30,282 nt of DNA from Lachnospiraceae bacterium (GTDB lineage Bacteria > Bacillota_A > Clostridia > Lachnospirales > Lachnospiraceae): positions 1-30,282 of the forward strand of contig JAFXWR010000220.1 of NCBI GenBank assembly GCA_017542725.1, given 5' to 3'. Within the stretch, counting starts at the first letter, position 1; every line of letters starts with the position of its first letter. Positions 15,067-24,200 of this stretch are shown piece by piece. Made by a program: the position numbers and the translations under genes. Below the pieces are notes generated by a model. That model did no database searches. It saw nothing but the letters and a program-made list of their open reading frames with translations, and was not told where the DNA came from.

Positions 15067-16083
15067 ATGGAAGTTAGCAATAATAACACTCTTGGAAACA
15101 AAATTTTGCAAGACATATATTCATCTGTTATTGTGTTAGACAATAAGGGTATGATTCAGTATATAAACGCTCATGCCTCTAGGCTTCTTGAAATTCCTAT
15201 CAACATAGAGCAAGGGAAAGTTCACTTCTCTACAAATGCTAGTAATTCATATAATGATAAATTTTATGAATATATACTTAACTCCATTTATCAAAAGAAC
15301 AAAGAACATAAAGGTACTGTAAAATTTATTTCAGCAAGTGGTAAAAAACATGTTTTTCGTATTTCAACATCTTATTTAGAAGAATTAGATTATATTGTTA
15401 TAACTCTTGATGATTTAACTCTTGAAAGTACTCTAATTGAAAAAATTAAAAACTCCACTTACATTTTTTCTGTATTCCTGTTTGTCATGGGTTTTTGGGT
15501 TCTCTTTTGTGAGTTTTGGGATATGACCGGTCGAAAAATTCCTCAAGATATTCTTACTATAATTGTGGAAATTATAGGAATCCTTATATTTATTTTTATT
15601 TTAGTCTTTACTCATCTACCACTAAAAGAATTAGGTATACTTACAAATCACAATAAAAAAGTTATAAAAGAAGGTGTCATCATAAGTGCTATATGTGTTG
15701 TTATCATGTTTGCAATAAAAATTATAGGTAGAAAAATTGATCCAACATTATTTAAGCCAGAAAGATCTTTTTTCTTTTTTGACCCTCTTGTAGCGCTTTC
15801 TTATATTAAAACAGCTGGGGTTCAAGAGTTTCTTGCTCGCTGTGTAGTTCAGTTTAATCTCGAAAGAATACTTATGGGAAAATATAAAGAACCTGTAGCA
15901 ATTATACTATCAGGACTCTTATTCTCCACTTTACATATATATTATGGTTTTATCTTTATGGTCTGCGCGGCTCTTCTTGCTATGATAGAAGGTGTGATAT
16001 ACGCAAAACAAAAATCCTTAATCAGTATCTGGATAGTCCACTATGTTTTTGGAATAGTTGGAATGTCGCTGGGGCTGGCGTAA
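15067..16083 (+). CDS. PAS domain fused to a CPBP (CAAX/Abi-type) intramembrane protease-like domain
   Basis: 338 residues from the ATG at 15067, chosen because AGGGGG lies 6 nt upstream; an in-frame TTG 21 nt earlier lacks a site. Residues about 10-120 look like a PAS sensor domain (DIYSSVIVLDNKGMIQYINAHASRLLEI ... HVFRISTSYLEELDYIVITLDD). Then come at least six hydrophobic segments with CPBP-like signatures: QEFLAR (253-258), FSTLH (286-290) and a late HYVFG (325-329). In active CPBP/Rce1 proteases these read EExxxR, FxxxH and HxxxN. The first Glu is Gln here and the last Asn is Gly, so proteolysis is uncertain. The protein probably sits in the cytoplasmic membrane with the PAS domain sensing a small ligand or redox state. 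A TATAAT at 15017-15022 may be its -10. No partner gene is evident. Confidence 0.8.
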   Translation: MEVSNNNTLGNKILQDIYSSVIVLDNKGMIQYINAHASRLLEIPINIEQGKVHFSTNASNSYNDKFYEYILNSIYQKNKEHKGTVKFISASGKKHVFRISTSYLEELDYIVITLDDLTLESTLIEKIKNSTYIFSVFLFVMGFWVLFCEFWDMTGRKIPQDILTIIVEIIGILIFIFILVFTHLPLKELGILTNHNKKVIKEGVIISAICVVIMFAIKIIGRKIDPTLFKPERSFFFFDPLVALSYIKTAGVQEFLARCVVQFNLERILMGKYKEPVAIILSGLLFSTLHIYYGFIFMVCAALLAMIEGVIYAKQKSLISIWIVHYVFGIVGMSLGLA

Positions 16084-16106
16084 TTTTAAATTAACCATAT
16101 AATAAA

Positions 16107-16130
16107 AATACCGCCTTTATAGGTGGTATT
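16107..16130. terminator. Bidirectional terminator between convergent genes
   Basis: AATACCGCC, loop TTTATA, GGTGGTATT: a 9-bp stem with one G-U or A-C position depending on strand. T-rich sequence follows on the minus strand (TTTTTATT) and a weaker T tract on the plus strand. It overlaps the last codon of the minus-strand HD gene. Confidence 0.75.
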
Positions 16131-16578
16131 AATTTTGTTTTCTTGTAAATGTTTCTTTAAGCGAACAAATTTTGTCAGCTATACAAATAATTATTCCTTC
16201 TTTTGTCTTTGGTATTTTTGTGATGTTTAAAGGCCACATATGTGTCAATATATTTGAATAAACTCTATCGTTTATATTAAATTCTTTTTTTGCTTCATCA
16301 GCCGCAGTCTTAGAGTGAGTAAAGCCGTGAAGTCCTGCTTCCTTTGGTGCGTGGTGCCAATCATATAAAAATAAATCGTGAAGCAATGCCGACTTTATTA
16401 ATTCTTCTTTATTAATTTTTAGATTTAATTTTTTAGCAATTTTAAGGCTTAATTCAGCCACACTAATACTATGTTTAAGTGTACTTGTGTTTCCGTGGGC
16501 GATGTATTTTTCTAATTGCTTAAACTTTTCATTCTCTAAAATATTTTTATATTTTTTTATTTCGTCTTTAATATTCAT
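16129..16578 (-). CDS. HD-domain phosphohydrolase family protein
   Basis: A small (149-residue) HD-superfamily protein, probably a metal-dependent phosphohydrolase. Numbered from the ATG at 16578, metal-ligand candidates are His36 (TLKHSISVAE), His67-Asp68 (ALLHDLFLYDWHH), His113 (ILTHMWPLN) and Asp135 (IADKICS), the order expected for the family. The substrate is not deducible. Start choice: an ATG at 16602 adds eight residues (MFICYNEK), but TATAAT at 16585-16590 lies inside that extension and ends 6 nt before the 16578 ATG. Neither start has a Shine-Dalgarno, so the message may be leaderless. The gene converges on the PAS-CPBP gene and they share a terminator. It is divergent from dut, with about 100 nt between them. 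Confidence 0.85.
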   Translation of the reverse strand: MNIKDEIKKYKNILENEKFKQLEKYIAHGNTSTLKHSISVAELSLKIAKKLNLKINKEELIKSALLHDLFLYDWHHAPKEAGLHGFTHSKTAADEAKKEFNINDRVYSNILTHMWPLNITKIPKTKEGIIICIADKICSLKETFTRKQN

Positions 16579-16673
16579 TTTTTCATTATAACATATAAAC
16601 ATCTTAGAATAAATATTTTATTGTTTTGTATCATATAGTTTTTTCTTATAATTTTTGATATAATAATATGTGT

Positions 16674-16697
16674 GAGCTCGTGTAACTCGCCCTTACA
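16674..16697 (+). repeat. Dispersed hairpin repeat, subfamily A, copy 4
   Basis: GAGCTCGT-GTA-ACTCGCCCTTACA. Its tail runs directly into the AAGGAG Shine-Dalgarno of dut, the same arrangement as copy 1 ahead of the DAHP synthase. A TATAAT at 16659-16664 places it in the dut leader. Confidence 0.75.
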
Positions 16698-16708
16698 AAG
16701 GAGATAAT

Positions 16709-17236
16709 ATGCGAAATGTAGCAAAATTTGAAGTAGTTAGTTATAAAAATTTTTTTGATTCTTTTATTGACACTTTCCAAATAGCAAAAAGTGAAGACGA
16801 AAAAATTAAATCTGAAATGGAAACATTATATAAAGATTTGCAGTTGCCAAAAAGGGCAACCACCGGCTCTGCTGGATATGATTTTAAAAGCCCGGTGGAC
16901 TTCTCGTTAAAGCCTAAAGAAACTATAAAAATACCAACTGGCATAAGATGTAAAATGAATGAAGATATAGTTTTAATGATTTATCCTCGTTCATCACTTG
17001 GGTTTAAATATAGGCTTACTCTTGATAATACTGTGGGTATTATAGACAGCGACTATTATAATTCTGACAACGAAGGTCACATATTTATAAAATTCACTAA
17101 CTCAGGCGAAAAAGTCTTGGAAATAAAAAAAGGTGATGGTGTCGCCCAAGGTATTTTCCTTCCATACTATCTTACTATTGACGATAACGTAAGTGATAAG
17201 AGAAATGGCGGCATTGGTAGTACTAATCAAAAATAA
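16709..17236 (+). CDS. dut: dUTP diphosphatase (trimeric dUTPase)
   Basis: Hydrolyses dUTP to dUMP and PPi, keeping uracil out of DNA and feeding dTMP synthesis. All five trimeric-dUTPase motifs are present: AGYDFKSP (I), PRSSLG (II), GIIDSDYYN with the catalytic Asp (III), GDGVAQGIF (IV) and the C-terminal RNGGIGST arm (V). At 175 residues it is longer than the usual ~145 because of a 45-residue N-terminal extension (VAKFEVVSYKNFFDSFIDTF). I recall the same extension from other clostridial dUTPases, so it is not a fusion error. AAGGAG precedes the ATG, with a hairpin repeat immediately before it. No phage genes surround it, so this is probably the housekeeping copy. Confidence 0.95.
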   Translation: MRNVAKFEVVSYKNFFDSFIDTFQIAKSEDEKIKSEMETLYKDLQLPKRATTGSAGYDFKSPVDFSLKPKETIKIPTGIRCKMNEDIVLMIYPRSSLGFKYRLTLDNTVGIIDSDYYNSDNEGHIFIKFTNSGEKVLEIKKGDGVAQGIFLPYYLTIDDNVSDKRNGGIGSTNQK

Positions 17237-17247
17237 CTATTTTGATT
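17225..17247 (+). terminator. Possible weak terminator at the end of dut
   Basis: AATCAAAA, 7-nt loop, TTTTGATT followed by T residues. The stem has eight pairs but only one G-C, and it overlaps the dut stop codon and the next -35, so activity is doubtful. Confidence 0.35.
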
Positions 17248-17270
17248 TTTTTCACGATAAGTGTTATAAT
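17242..17270 (+). promoter_or_regulatory. Promoter of the small membrane-protein gene
   Basis: -35 TTGATT (17242-17247), 17-nt spacer, -10 TATAAT (17265-17270). It ends 37 nt before the start codon at 17308. Confidence 0.75.
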
Positions 17271-17307
17271 CTGTCAGAAAAATAATTAATTTTAAAAGAG
17301 GTGTATT

Positions 17308-17754
17308 ATGACAAGAGGTGATATTATATCAATTATTCTCGCTTCGGGCTTTATTTTTTCATTCGTTTTTTTGATATTCTATGGATTAACAGCCTTTAGT
17401 TATCAAAAAATTTTTAAGGCATATGGCTATCAACATCCTGGATATGCTTGGATTCCTTTTTATAGACTTTATATTCTTGCTGATTTGACCTGTGGCGATG
17501 TATTTAAACTTGGAGAATTTGAGATAGAAAAGAAGATTTTTCTTTGGTGGTGGATAATCACTTATGTTATTGCTTTTATACCTTTCGTTGGAAGTCTAAT
17601 AAGCTTTATATTAAATGTCCTTTGTCTTGGATATTGCCACCACGAAGGAATCAAAAAAGTTGACCCTACATATGATAGTGTTGTGCTAAGTTATCTAAGT
17701 TCTCTACTGCCAATTATTCTTTGGATACTTGTGCTACCAAAAAGAGTAGATTAA
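17308..17754 (+). CDS. Small integral membrane protein of unknown function (DUF5684-like)
   Basis: 148 residues with three to four hydrophobic segments: about 8-27, 75-105 (WWWIITYVIAFIPFVGSLISFILNVL) and 125-143. The YGYQHPGYAWIPFYRLYILADLTCGD region resembles the aromatic 'WIP.YN.Y.L' signature of small clostridial membrane proteins annotated as DUF5684-like; this is recall, not a search. The GAGGTG site 6 nt from the ATG supports the start. It has its own promoter and a strong terminator at 17770-17792, so it is monocistronic. No catalytic residues are evident. Confidence 0.75.
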   Translation: MTRGDIISIILASGFIFSFVFLIFYGLTAFSYQKIFKAYGYQHPGYAWIPFYRLYILADLTCGDVFKLGEFEIEKKIFLWWWIITYVIAFIPFVGSLISFILNVLCLGYCHHEGIKKVDPTYDSVVLSYLSSLLPIILWILVLPKRVD

Positions 17755-17769
17755 TGAAATATCAAAATT

Positions 17770-17792
17770 AAATCGAGCTTTTCGCTCGATTT
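17770..17792. terminator. Bidirectional terminator between convergent genes
   Basis: AAATCGAGC, loop TTTTC, GCTCGATTT followed by TTTTA on the plus strand. It is flanked by A-rich sequence on the other side, so it also serves the minus-strand cyclodeaminase gene, whose stop is at 17794-17796. Confidence 0.9.
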
Positions 17793-17793
17793 T

Positions 17794-18381
17794 TTATTGC
17801 TTAATTAAATCTTCAATTTTTTGTTTAAAACTTTCTTGATCTTTTACAAATTTTTCATCATTTATATATTTGAGATTTATCGCTATATTTTCCCACGCTC
17901 CTTTTATTGCTGCCTTTAGAAAAATAGCACTTACTATCAAGTCAGATTCAGCAGATTTGTTTGATTTTCCTAATATGCTATTTGCAAGTTCTATTCCTTT
18001 AAGTGCATATTCTATCATCTCTCTTGGTGTCTCACAACAAATCTTACACGCTTCTTGCATTTTTTCTTTTCTTATACTTTTTTCTTCTTCTGTAAAGTTT
18101 GGCATAGCAAAAACTTTTTCCATCACTTTAAAAGTCTCTGCATCTTTATCCATAAGTTCTAAAAATTTTTCTTTTAATTTTTCTGCTTCATCTTTTACTA
18201 AAATAACAAGTTGCTCATTTTCTTTATATCTTTCTTTTCCTATAGTAAGATTACAAACCATAAGAATTAAACTTATGCCATTTGCTGCTACAAGTGAAGA
18301 TGCAACTCCTCCACCTGGCATGGAATCGCTGCTTCCTAATTTTTCTAAAAATTTTTCAATTGTTTCTTTTCTATATTCCAT
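17794..18381 (-). CDS. Cyclodeaminase/cyclohydrolase family protein (FTCD C-terminal domain, FchA type)
   Basis: 195 residues covering the whole helical FTCD_C fold. Signatures: SSDSMPGGGVASSLVAANG near the N-terminus and KSNKSAESDLIVSAIFLKAA towards the C-terminus, both part of the folate-binding groove. Family members act either as formiminotetrahydrofolate cyclodeaminase (histidine or purine breakdown) or as methenyltetrahydrofolate cyclohydrolase (FchA) in one-carbon metabolism. No neighbouring hutH-like or fhs/folD gene is present to decide between them. The ATG at 18381 has no close Shine-Dalgarno: AAAGGGG lies about 25 nt upstream, next to a hairpin repeat, so the leader is unusual. 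It has a promoter at 18470-18498 and a terminator at 17770-17792, so it is a single-gene unit. Confidence 0.9.
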   Translation of the reverse strand: MEYRKETIEKFLEKLGSSDSMPGGGVASSLVAANGISLILMVCNLTIGKERYKENEQLVILVKDEAEKLKEKFLELMDKDAETFKVMEKVFAMPNFTEEEKSIRKEKMQEACKICCETPREMIEYALKGIELANSILGKSNKSAESDLIVSAIFLKAAIKGAWENIAINLKYINDEKFVKDQESFKQKIEDLIKQ

Positions 18382-18413
18382 ATACTTATTCGGGTTTACT
18401 ACTTTACCCCTTT

Positions 18414-18440
18414 GTGAACGACAGGATGTTGTCCACTACG
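18414..18440 (+). repeat. Dispersed hairpin repeat, subfamily B, copy 1
   Basis: Core ACGACAGGATGTTGT, flanked by GTGA and CCAC and ending in CTACG. It forms a stem of nine pairs with a GGA loop. It lies in the leader of the cyclodeaminase gene, directly before an AAAGGGG sequence in the direction of transcription. The core is identical to the copy at 28587. Confidence 0.8.
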
Positions 18441-18469
18441 TTTTTATTTCTTTTTACAAATCGAATACT

Positions 18470-18498
18470 ATTATATTTGATTTTTAACTATTTATCAA
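18470..18498 (-). promoter_or_regulatory. Promoter of the cyclodeaminase-family gene
   Basis: Reverse strand: -35 TTGATA (18493-18498), 17-nt spacer, -10 TATAAT (18470-18475). It gives a leader of about 80 nt that contains the hairpin repeat. Confidence 0.75.
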
Positions 18499-18512
18499 TT
18501 TGTTTTTTACAA

Positions 18513-18546
18513 AAAAATACCGGGTATATACACACCCGATATTTTT
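18513..18546 (-). terminator. Terminator of the H1-like gene
   Basis: Reverse strand: AAAAATATCGGGT, 8-nt loop, ACCCGGTATTTTT, then TT. The 13-bp stem has one G-U pair. The same pair would be an A-C mismatch on the other strand, which supports minus-strand function. Confidence 0.88.
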
Positions 18547-18560
18547 ATATTGCTATTAAA

Positions 18561-18740
18561 TTATTTCTTCTTAGCAACTTTTTTCTTAGCAACTTTCTTT
18601 ACTGCTTTCTTAACTGCCTTCTTAACAGCTTTCTTAACAGCCTTCTTTACAGTTTTCTTCTTAGCTGCTACTTTCTTAGCTACTTTCTTAACAGCTTTCT
18701 TAACTGCTTTCTTCTTAGCTGCTGCTTTCTTAACTACCAT
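18561..18740 (-). CDS. Lysine-rich histone H1-like DNA-binding protein
   Basis: 59 residues, about half lysine, made of tandem KKAVKK/KKVAKK units after MVVKKAAAKKK. This resembles the C-terminal tail of eukaryotic H1 and bacterial H1-like proteins (chlamydial HctB type, AlgP tails), which coat DNA without strict sequence choice. Start choice: an ATG 15 nt further upstream (18755) overlaps the GGAGG sequence, which is placed 8 nt before the ATG at 18740, so the latter is the real start. The DNA is itself repetitive, with 12-nt AAG/GCT-rich units, so unit number may vary between strains. It has its own perfect promoter and strong terminator, suggesting an abundant nucleoid protein. Role inferred from composition only. 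Confidence 0.82.
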   Translation of the reverse strand: MVVKKAAAKKKAVKKAVKKVAKKVAAKKKTVKKAVKKAVKKAVKKAVKKVAKKKVAKKK

Positions 18741-18808
18741 TTTCTTTACCTCCATTTAAACTATAATTTAAATTTTCAATAAAAGTATGAATACCCTTAT
18801 CTATTAAC

Positions 18809-18837
18809 ATTATAGTGAAAAGAGATGAATATGTCAA
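18809..18837 (-). promoter_or_regulatory. Promoter of the H1-like gene (perfect consensus)
   Basis: Reverse strand: -35 TTGACA (18832-18837), 17-nt spacer, -10 TATAAT (18809-18814), leader of about 60 nt. One of two perfect promoters in the window; the other drives csoR-copA but is covered by an operator. Confidence 0.88.
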
Positions 18838-18840
18838 CTT

Positions 18841-18932
18841 TTTTTTTCATTTTTTTTAGAAAATTTTTTGTAAAAATTTTTGGTTTTTTTATATAAATTT
18901 TTATGATTTTTATTAAAAATTTTTTTATAATT
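18841..18932. other. Nearly pure A/T spacer
   Basis: About 90 nt with very few G or C bases and several T runs, between the capA-like stop codon and the H1-like promoter. No gene or clear terminator stem was seen. It could be an UP-element-like or bent-DNA tract upstream of the strong promoter. Confidence 0.6.
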
Positions 18933-21269
18933 TTAATAGTCTATAATGATGAATGGTCTAAAGCCTTTCGTTTCAAAAATATTTGTTACACCATTTAATT
19001 CGTTTTTTTCTTTTTCATTTCTAAAACCGTTATATGCAATATTTCCATCTGCCATTACAAATTTTTCTCTATTGGTTGTTATATCTAGTTTATTGAATGT
19101 ATCGCATTTATTTAGTATCCAGTACTCATTTGTACTTTCACCGCGATACTTGCTTTTTGCAAATGCTGTTTCTTTTGCTATCATATAACAAGGATTTGTA
19201 TAATCAAAACCTATTGAATTATATCTATAATTACAAGCAAGTGACACGGCTTTGTTATGCACTAACGCTATCTCTTCATCTGTGAATGCCGTAGGGATAA
19301 AACTTTTAAATATTTGACGATACATATAGGTGTCTTGATATCTTATTCCCTCTATTTCTTTTCCTTTTTCATTTGTTTTATCAAATTCCATATAATCAAG
19401 AATATATTTTGTGGTAAGATATGCTTTACGTTCTTTTTTTGCCATTATTATCCATTCTATAGGTTCTTTTCCATTTTCTATATTATTATCTTGCTCATAG
19501 CGTCCAAGAGTTATAGTTTCAACATTATTTATTATATCAAGGTCTCTTATATCTAAGTTACCATTTTTACTCTTTTGATAATCTGCGTCATAGCCTGTTG
19601 CTTTTATTGTGTATTCATTTACAGGTTTTATGCGTTTTATCTTAGATAATATTTCTTTTTTATCTATTGGATTTATTAATCTTTCTATGGTTTTTGTTAT
19701 ATCTTTTTTATTTGTGGTGTTATCTTCATAATCTCTTAATAAATAGGTAGTCACATATTTTTCATTTTTTTCTGTCCAGGTAGGAACTAATTTGTAACTC
19801 TTAAATTTTATACCATTATTTGTTTTTAATATTTCTACATCTGCTATACCACCAATTAGATTTTCTATGTCTTTTTGATAAGAAATTATATTACCAAGGG
19901 AATAATATATGAGCATCTCATTACCATTCTCATCTCTTAAAATCTCATATTTCTGTAGTATGTGAGGATGAGTTCCTATAACTATGTCGACTCCTTTTGA
20001 CAAAAATATCTTTGCAAAATGTTTTTGTAACTCCGTAATCTGATTGTTATTCTCTTCCCCCCAATGAACAAACACGATACTTACATCACTTTTTGACACA
20101 CCTTCATCAAGATCTCTTTTTACTTGTTTTTCATCAATAAGTGAGTTTACATTTGTTTTCAAAACCTGGTCATTGGTCATCATGTTTATACCATACGTAT
20201 AATTAAAGACCGATACCTTGAGTCCTTCTATATCTAATATCTTGTAATTTTTACCGTTTTCTCTTAAGCCTATATAATTAATATCATTATCATTATAAAA
20301 TTTTTTTGTAATTTCTATTCCTTTTTCGTTTTTATCTAAAATGTGATTATTTGCAAGTGTCACGAGATTAAAGCCTGCATTTTTTATTGCTTCTCCTACT
20401 TCTATAGGAGTCCCGAAATTTGGAAAATCAGAATACTCTTTTTCATCATCTACAAATATGGTTTCTTGATTTATCGTTTTTAAATTTCCTTTGGAAATAT
20501 AATTTTTAATATTTTTATATAGAAAATCATAATTTCTATTGTTTTTATTTCCTTGCTCGTATATTTGTTTATGTATTAAATTATCACCAACTGATATTAG
20601 ATTAAGTTTGCCTAATACTTTGTCATTCTTTTCATCATAATCAAGCTTTGAAGCTTTTATAGAGTTAAGACCCCACGAAAACCAAGCAAACCTGTTTCTA
20701 CAATAGCTCTTATCAAGTAAAGTCAATATTTTATATTCATTATCAAAATAAAACTCCCTAACATCAACTTCTATATATGAAGATTTCCATATTGATTTAA
20801 ATGTACTATTTTTGAACTTATATATGAAAATGTGTTGGTCAAAACTCAAATCGTTTTCTTTTATCCAAAATGGTAAAAAGCTTCCATATCTTCCAGCTCT
20901 CCACGCAAGTAACACTAATTCTTTTTCGTCATCTCTGTCTATGTCGCACCAAAGAAAATCTTGAACCTTATACCCTATATCGCTTTCCCATAAAACCTTG
21001 TCATTGTCTGTAAATGCTGATAATTTTTTATTTTTTAACTCTAATTTTCTAAGTGCTTTGTTAAAATTTATATCATCAAATTCATTTGAATCGTTTTTTA
21101 TATCATCATAGTCATTCACAACTATAGTTTTTTCTTTAAAAATGGCATAAGAAGGAAATAGTATTCCTTTATAATACAAATATTCTAAAACAATTTTACA
21201 AATTAATAACAATATAAAAACCAACACAACTATAACAATTGCCTTTTTCCTTTTGTTAATCATTTTCAT
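18933..21269 (-). CDS. Membrane-anchored CapA-family phosphoesterase-like protein with a C-terminal DUF6273-like domain
   Basis: 778 residues. Residues 8-30 form an N-terminal membrane anchor, so the rest should face outward. Residues about 85-190 contain an FG-GAP/VCBS-like stretch (WCDIDRDDEKELVLLAWRAG). Residues about 221-535 are a CapA/PGA_cap calcineurin-like fold: ISVGDNLIH, NQETIF, TLANNHILDKN, VFVHWGEE, IGTHPHILQ, YYSLGN. CapA proteins take part in poly-gamma-glutamate capsule synthesis, but no capB or capC lies nearby, so the substrate is open. The last ~200 residues begin TITLGRYEQDNNIENGKEPIEWI, typical of DUF6273. The start overlaps the end of the upstream lipoprotein gene by 14 nt and lacks a Shine-Dalgarno, indicating translational coupling. 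An alternative ATG lies two codons in. Confidence 0.85.
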   Translation of the reverse strand: MKMINKRKKAIVIVVLVFILLLICKIVLEYLYYKGILFPSYAIFKEKTIVVNDYDDIKNDSNEFDDINFNKALRKLELKNKKLSAFTDNDKVLWESDIGYKVQDFLWCDIDRDDEKELVLLAWRAGRYGSFLPFWIKENDLSFDQHIFIYKFKNSTFKSIWKSSYIEVDVREFYFDNEYKILTLLDKSYCRNRFAWFSWGLNSIKASKLDYDEKNDKVLGKLNLISVGDNLIHKQIYEQGNKNNRNYDFLYKNIKNYISKGNLKTINQETIFVDDEKEYSDFPNFGTPIEVGEAIKNAGFNLVTLANNHILDKNEKGIEITKKFYNDNDINYIGLRENGKNYKILDIEGLKVSVFNYTYGINMMTNDQVLKTNVNSLIDEKQVKRDLDEGVSKSDVSIVFVHWGEENNNQITELQKHFAKIFLSKGVDIVIGTHPHILQKYEILRDENGNEMLIYYSLGNIISYQKDIENLIGGIADVEILKTNNGIKFKSYKLVPTWTEKNEKYVTTYLLRDYEDNTTNKKDITKTIERLINPIDKKEILSKIKRIKPVNEYTIKATGYDADYQKSKNGNLDIRDLDIINNVETITLGRYEQDNNIENGKEPIEWIIMAKKERKAYLTTKYILDYMEFDKTNEKGKEIEGIRYQDTYMYRQIFKSFIPTAFTDEEIALVHNKAVSLACNYRYNSIGFDYTNPCYMIAKETAFAKSKYRGESTNEYWILNKCDTFNKLDITTNREKFVMADGNIAYNGFRNEKEKNELNGVTNIFETKGFRPFIIIDY

Positions 21270-24200
21270 ATGTCACACAAATGTTTTTATCTCTATATGA
21301 TCCACAATGGTCTATAAAATATGTATTTATTCTTTCACTAAACATAAGTCCTTTTTCTTTATAACTATTTGTCCAATCTTGGAATTTAAAATCAACATTT
21401 TTTAAGTCTATTTCTTCTAATGCTTCCCCCTCATCTAACTCTATACCATACCATTCTGCATATTGTTCATCCCAATCAATATACTTTCCATCTTTGTTCT
21501 TCTTGTACCCTTTATCAAATCCCATTTCTGTTCGCCATTCAATATCATTCATCCTTTTTTCAGGTTCTACTTCAAATTGATAAAAGTCATATGCTGCACC
21601 TTGACAAATTTTGTATTTTCCACCAGCATTAACAAGCACAAAAATTCTTATTGGATTTCCTGTAGCAATTTCAAGCACTGAATAATCTCCAATATTTCTA
21701 TCACCGGTAGCAACATCTGCAACTATTGCTGATGATGGCTGTGGATTATTTTCTCCTCTTTCATATGCATATGCACCACTATCTATAATAAGATGTTCAA
21801 TGGTAGCTCCGTACCCTTCTATCAAGTCATACTCTTCTTTTGTGAGTTCTATATTATTTAGTTCCTTATTTGAAATAGTTTCTAGCATTGCTGCCAAAGC
21901 ACCAAAATTATCTAAAAACTCTATGTCTGTTTCAACAAGGAGCGTTAATTCATAAAAATGTGCTTTCATATCAAGTGACATAGTTTTTAATTCTTTATAC
22001 AATTCAACTACAGGCTCTACATAACCTTTATAATCAATTTCATATTCTTCTGTATCGTAGAATTCGTCTCCTCCACCTTCTCCACATTCTGCCACACCAT
22101 AGGTTTGTTTTGTATATAAAATTGTATCGTGCTTTAACTCTGCATAGCTTCCTGCAAAAGTTTCTAATGTTTTCTTTTTCCACTCTTCATTTCTCATAAA
22201 GCTTGGAAGTTTTTCATCATTTTTCTCTAATTCTACTAATCTATATAAAGCTCTCATCCATTTATTATATAAAATATTTTTATCATCTTTCTTTATATTT
22301 TCTGGGATCCTTTTTCTTAATTTATTAAGATTTTCCATATAATTTGGAAAATTGGTCTTATCTTCTTTATCCAATATTTTTAGTGCTAAATCTGAATTTA
22401 AACTTGCTGGGACATCCAAAAAATCTGGCAAATATCTTTTTTTATTTGTCTGGTCATTTCTTCTTAACACCCTATCAAATATTAGATTTGTAAATATGTC
22501 TTCATCATAAGTATAAGTTTGACCAATAAGTCTAAAATTGACATTGTTTTCTTTTGAATCAAACATTAATGGCGAAGAGTTTATACTTGATAACTTTAAC
22601 TCCTTTATTTTTGATACAAAATTATTATATTTATCAGAATTATTTATTATGCTAACTAAATCTGCATTACCATATACATTTTTTAGGGCTTCTATATATT
22701 CTTCTACACTATTATCATCTGATTCTCCTGCAAAATAATAAATAATATTTTTAATGTCCTTATATTCTTTTAACAATTTACTATCGTTCATATAACATGA
22801 TATTAGCATCGCGCATTTATTTAGTTCTTCATAATCAGATGCAAAATTTGTTCTACCATACCACATAAGTGCTTTAAAATACTTTTCTAAATCTTCACCT
22901 TCAGTATAGTGTCCTCTTGGTATAAACTGTGTGTAATCTTCATTGAACATTCCTGATGGATATGTTTCTTTATAGTATTCTAAAAATAATGGTCTAAGAT
23001 CTATATATGATTGACCTTTTATTTTATCTAGTTCCGCTTCAACTATTTCTTTTACATAAGGTTCTATCTCATATGTTTCATCTAAAAGTATTGTTGGTAC
23101 AGAAAAATATGCTACGACTGTTTTTGCATTATTCTCTAATACCGTTCCTTTTAGATTCGTATAGTTTGCCTTTGATACCTCTAGCATATTTTTTGAAAAG
23201 TCTAAAACTTTTTCAGATAATGTTGACTTTTCTATTTTTTTCATAAGGTAGTCAAAGTATAAATGAAATGTATGAAGCATAGAGTCTGTCGTAACAAAGT
23301 TTGGAAAATGGTTATATCTTGCTTCTTCATAATAATTATAAAATTCCATATATTGATACTCTTTTTTTACCAAAAACTCATTTCTTAATAGTTTTGATAG
23401 TGCATCATTATTCATAAACAAAATGTCTCGGTTTGCAATGTTTTTTTGTCTATCAAAATATTTTGACATTTCTTTATTCATACTTAAATCGTCTATCTGC
23501 TTTTTTATGTTTTTAGCATTTTCAAACAAATTCCAAGAAGCTCGCTTTGAGTAAGATTCATATGTTGTGTCTTCAGTATCATTTTCAACTTTATAAATTA
23601 ATTCATCATCAATTGATCCTGTCGCACTTAGTCCTGTAAAAACAAACTTTGAGTCCTTTGATACTTCTTCTAAACTTTTCATGTTGAAATTATAATCAAC
23701 TAAGTTTATGCAGCCTTCAAATATATATTTCCCATAGAGATACGGCAGATTTGCATTTCGCATATTTAATGTCTTTAGACTCTCGCAATATCTAAACATA
23801 TAATTACACCTAATTTCGCTTTCGCCATTTTTAAAATTATCAAAGTCTAATTTTTCTAAACTATTACAAAAATACATAAAATATGAAAAGTTGCCTATTT
23901 TCCATGTATCAAAACTTGATATGTTGACACTCTTTAAATCATAACAACAATAAAACATATAAGATACATCTGAAAGATTTTCCGTTTTGAAACTACTTAA
24001 ATCTAAGTCTTTCAATTTTTCGCATCTATAAAACATATGTGACATATCTTGCACTTTTTCCGTATTGAAATTGAGAAGTTTTAATTCTTTTAATTTTCTC
24101 ATATTTCCAAACATATAAGACATGTCTCTTACATTTTTAGTATTAAATTTACTTACATCTAGATTTTCTAAGCTTTGACATCTATAAAACATATAACCCA

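Noticed and set aside
18550..18782. Plus-strand Phe/Leu/Ala-rich frames that look like membrane proteins
   Set aside because: Complement of the lysine-rich H1-like repeats; the minus strand has the promoter, ribosome binding site and terminator.
18838..18932. Terminator after the capA-like gene
   Set aside because: Only A/T pairings are possible and no stable stem with G-C pairs was found.
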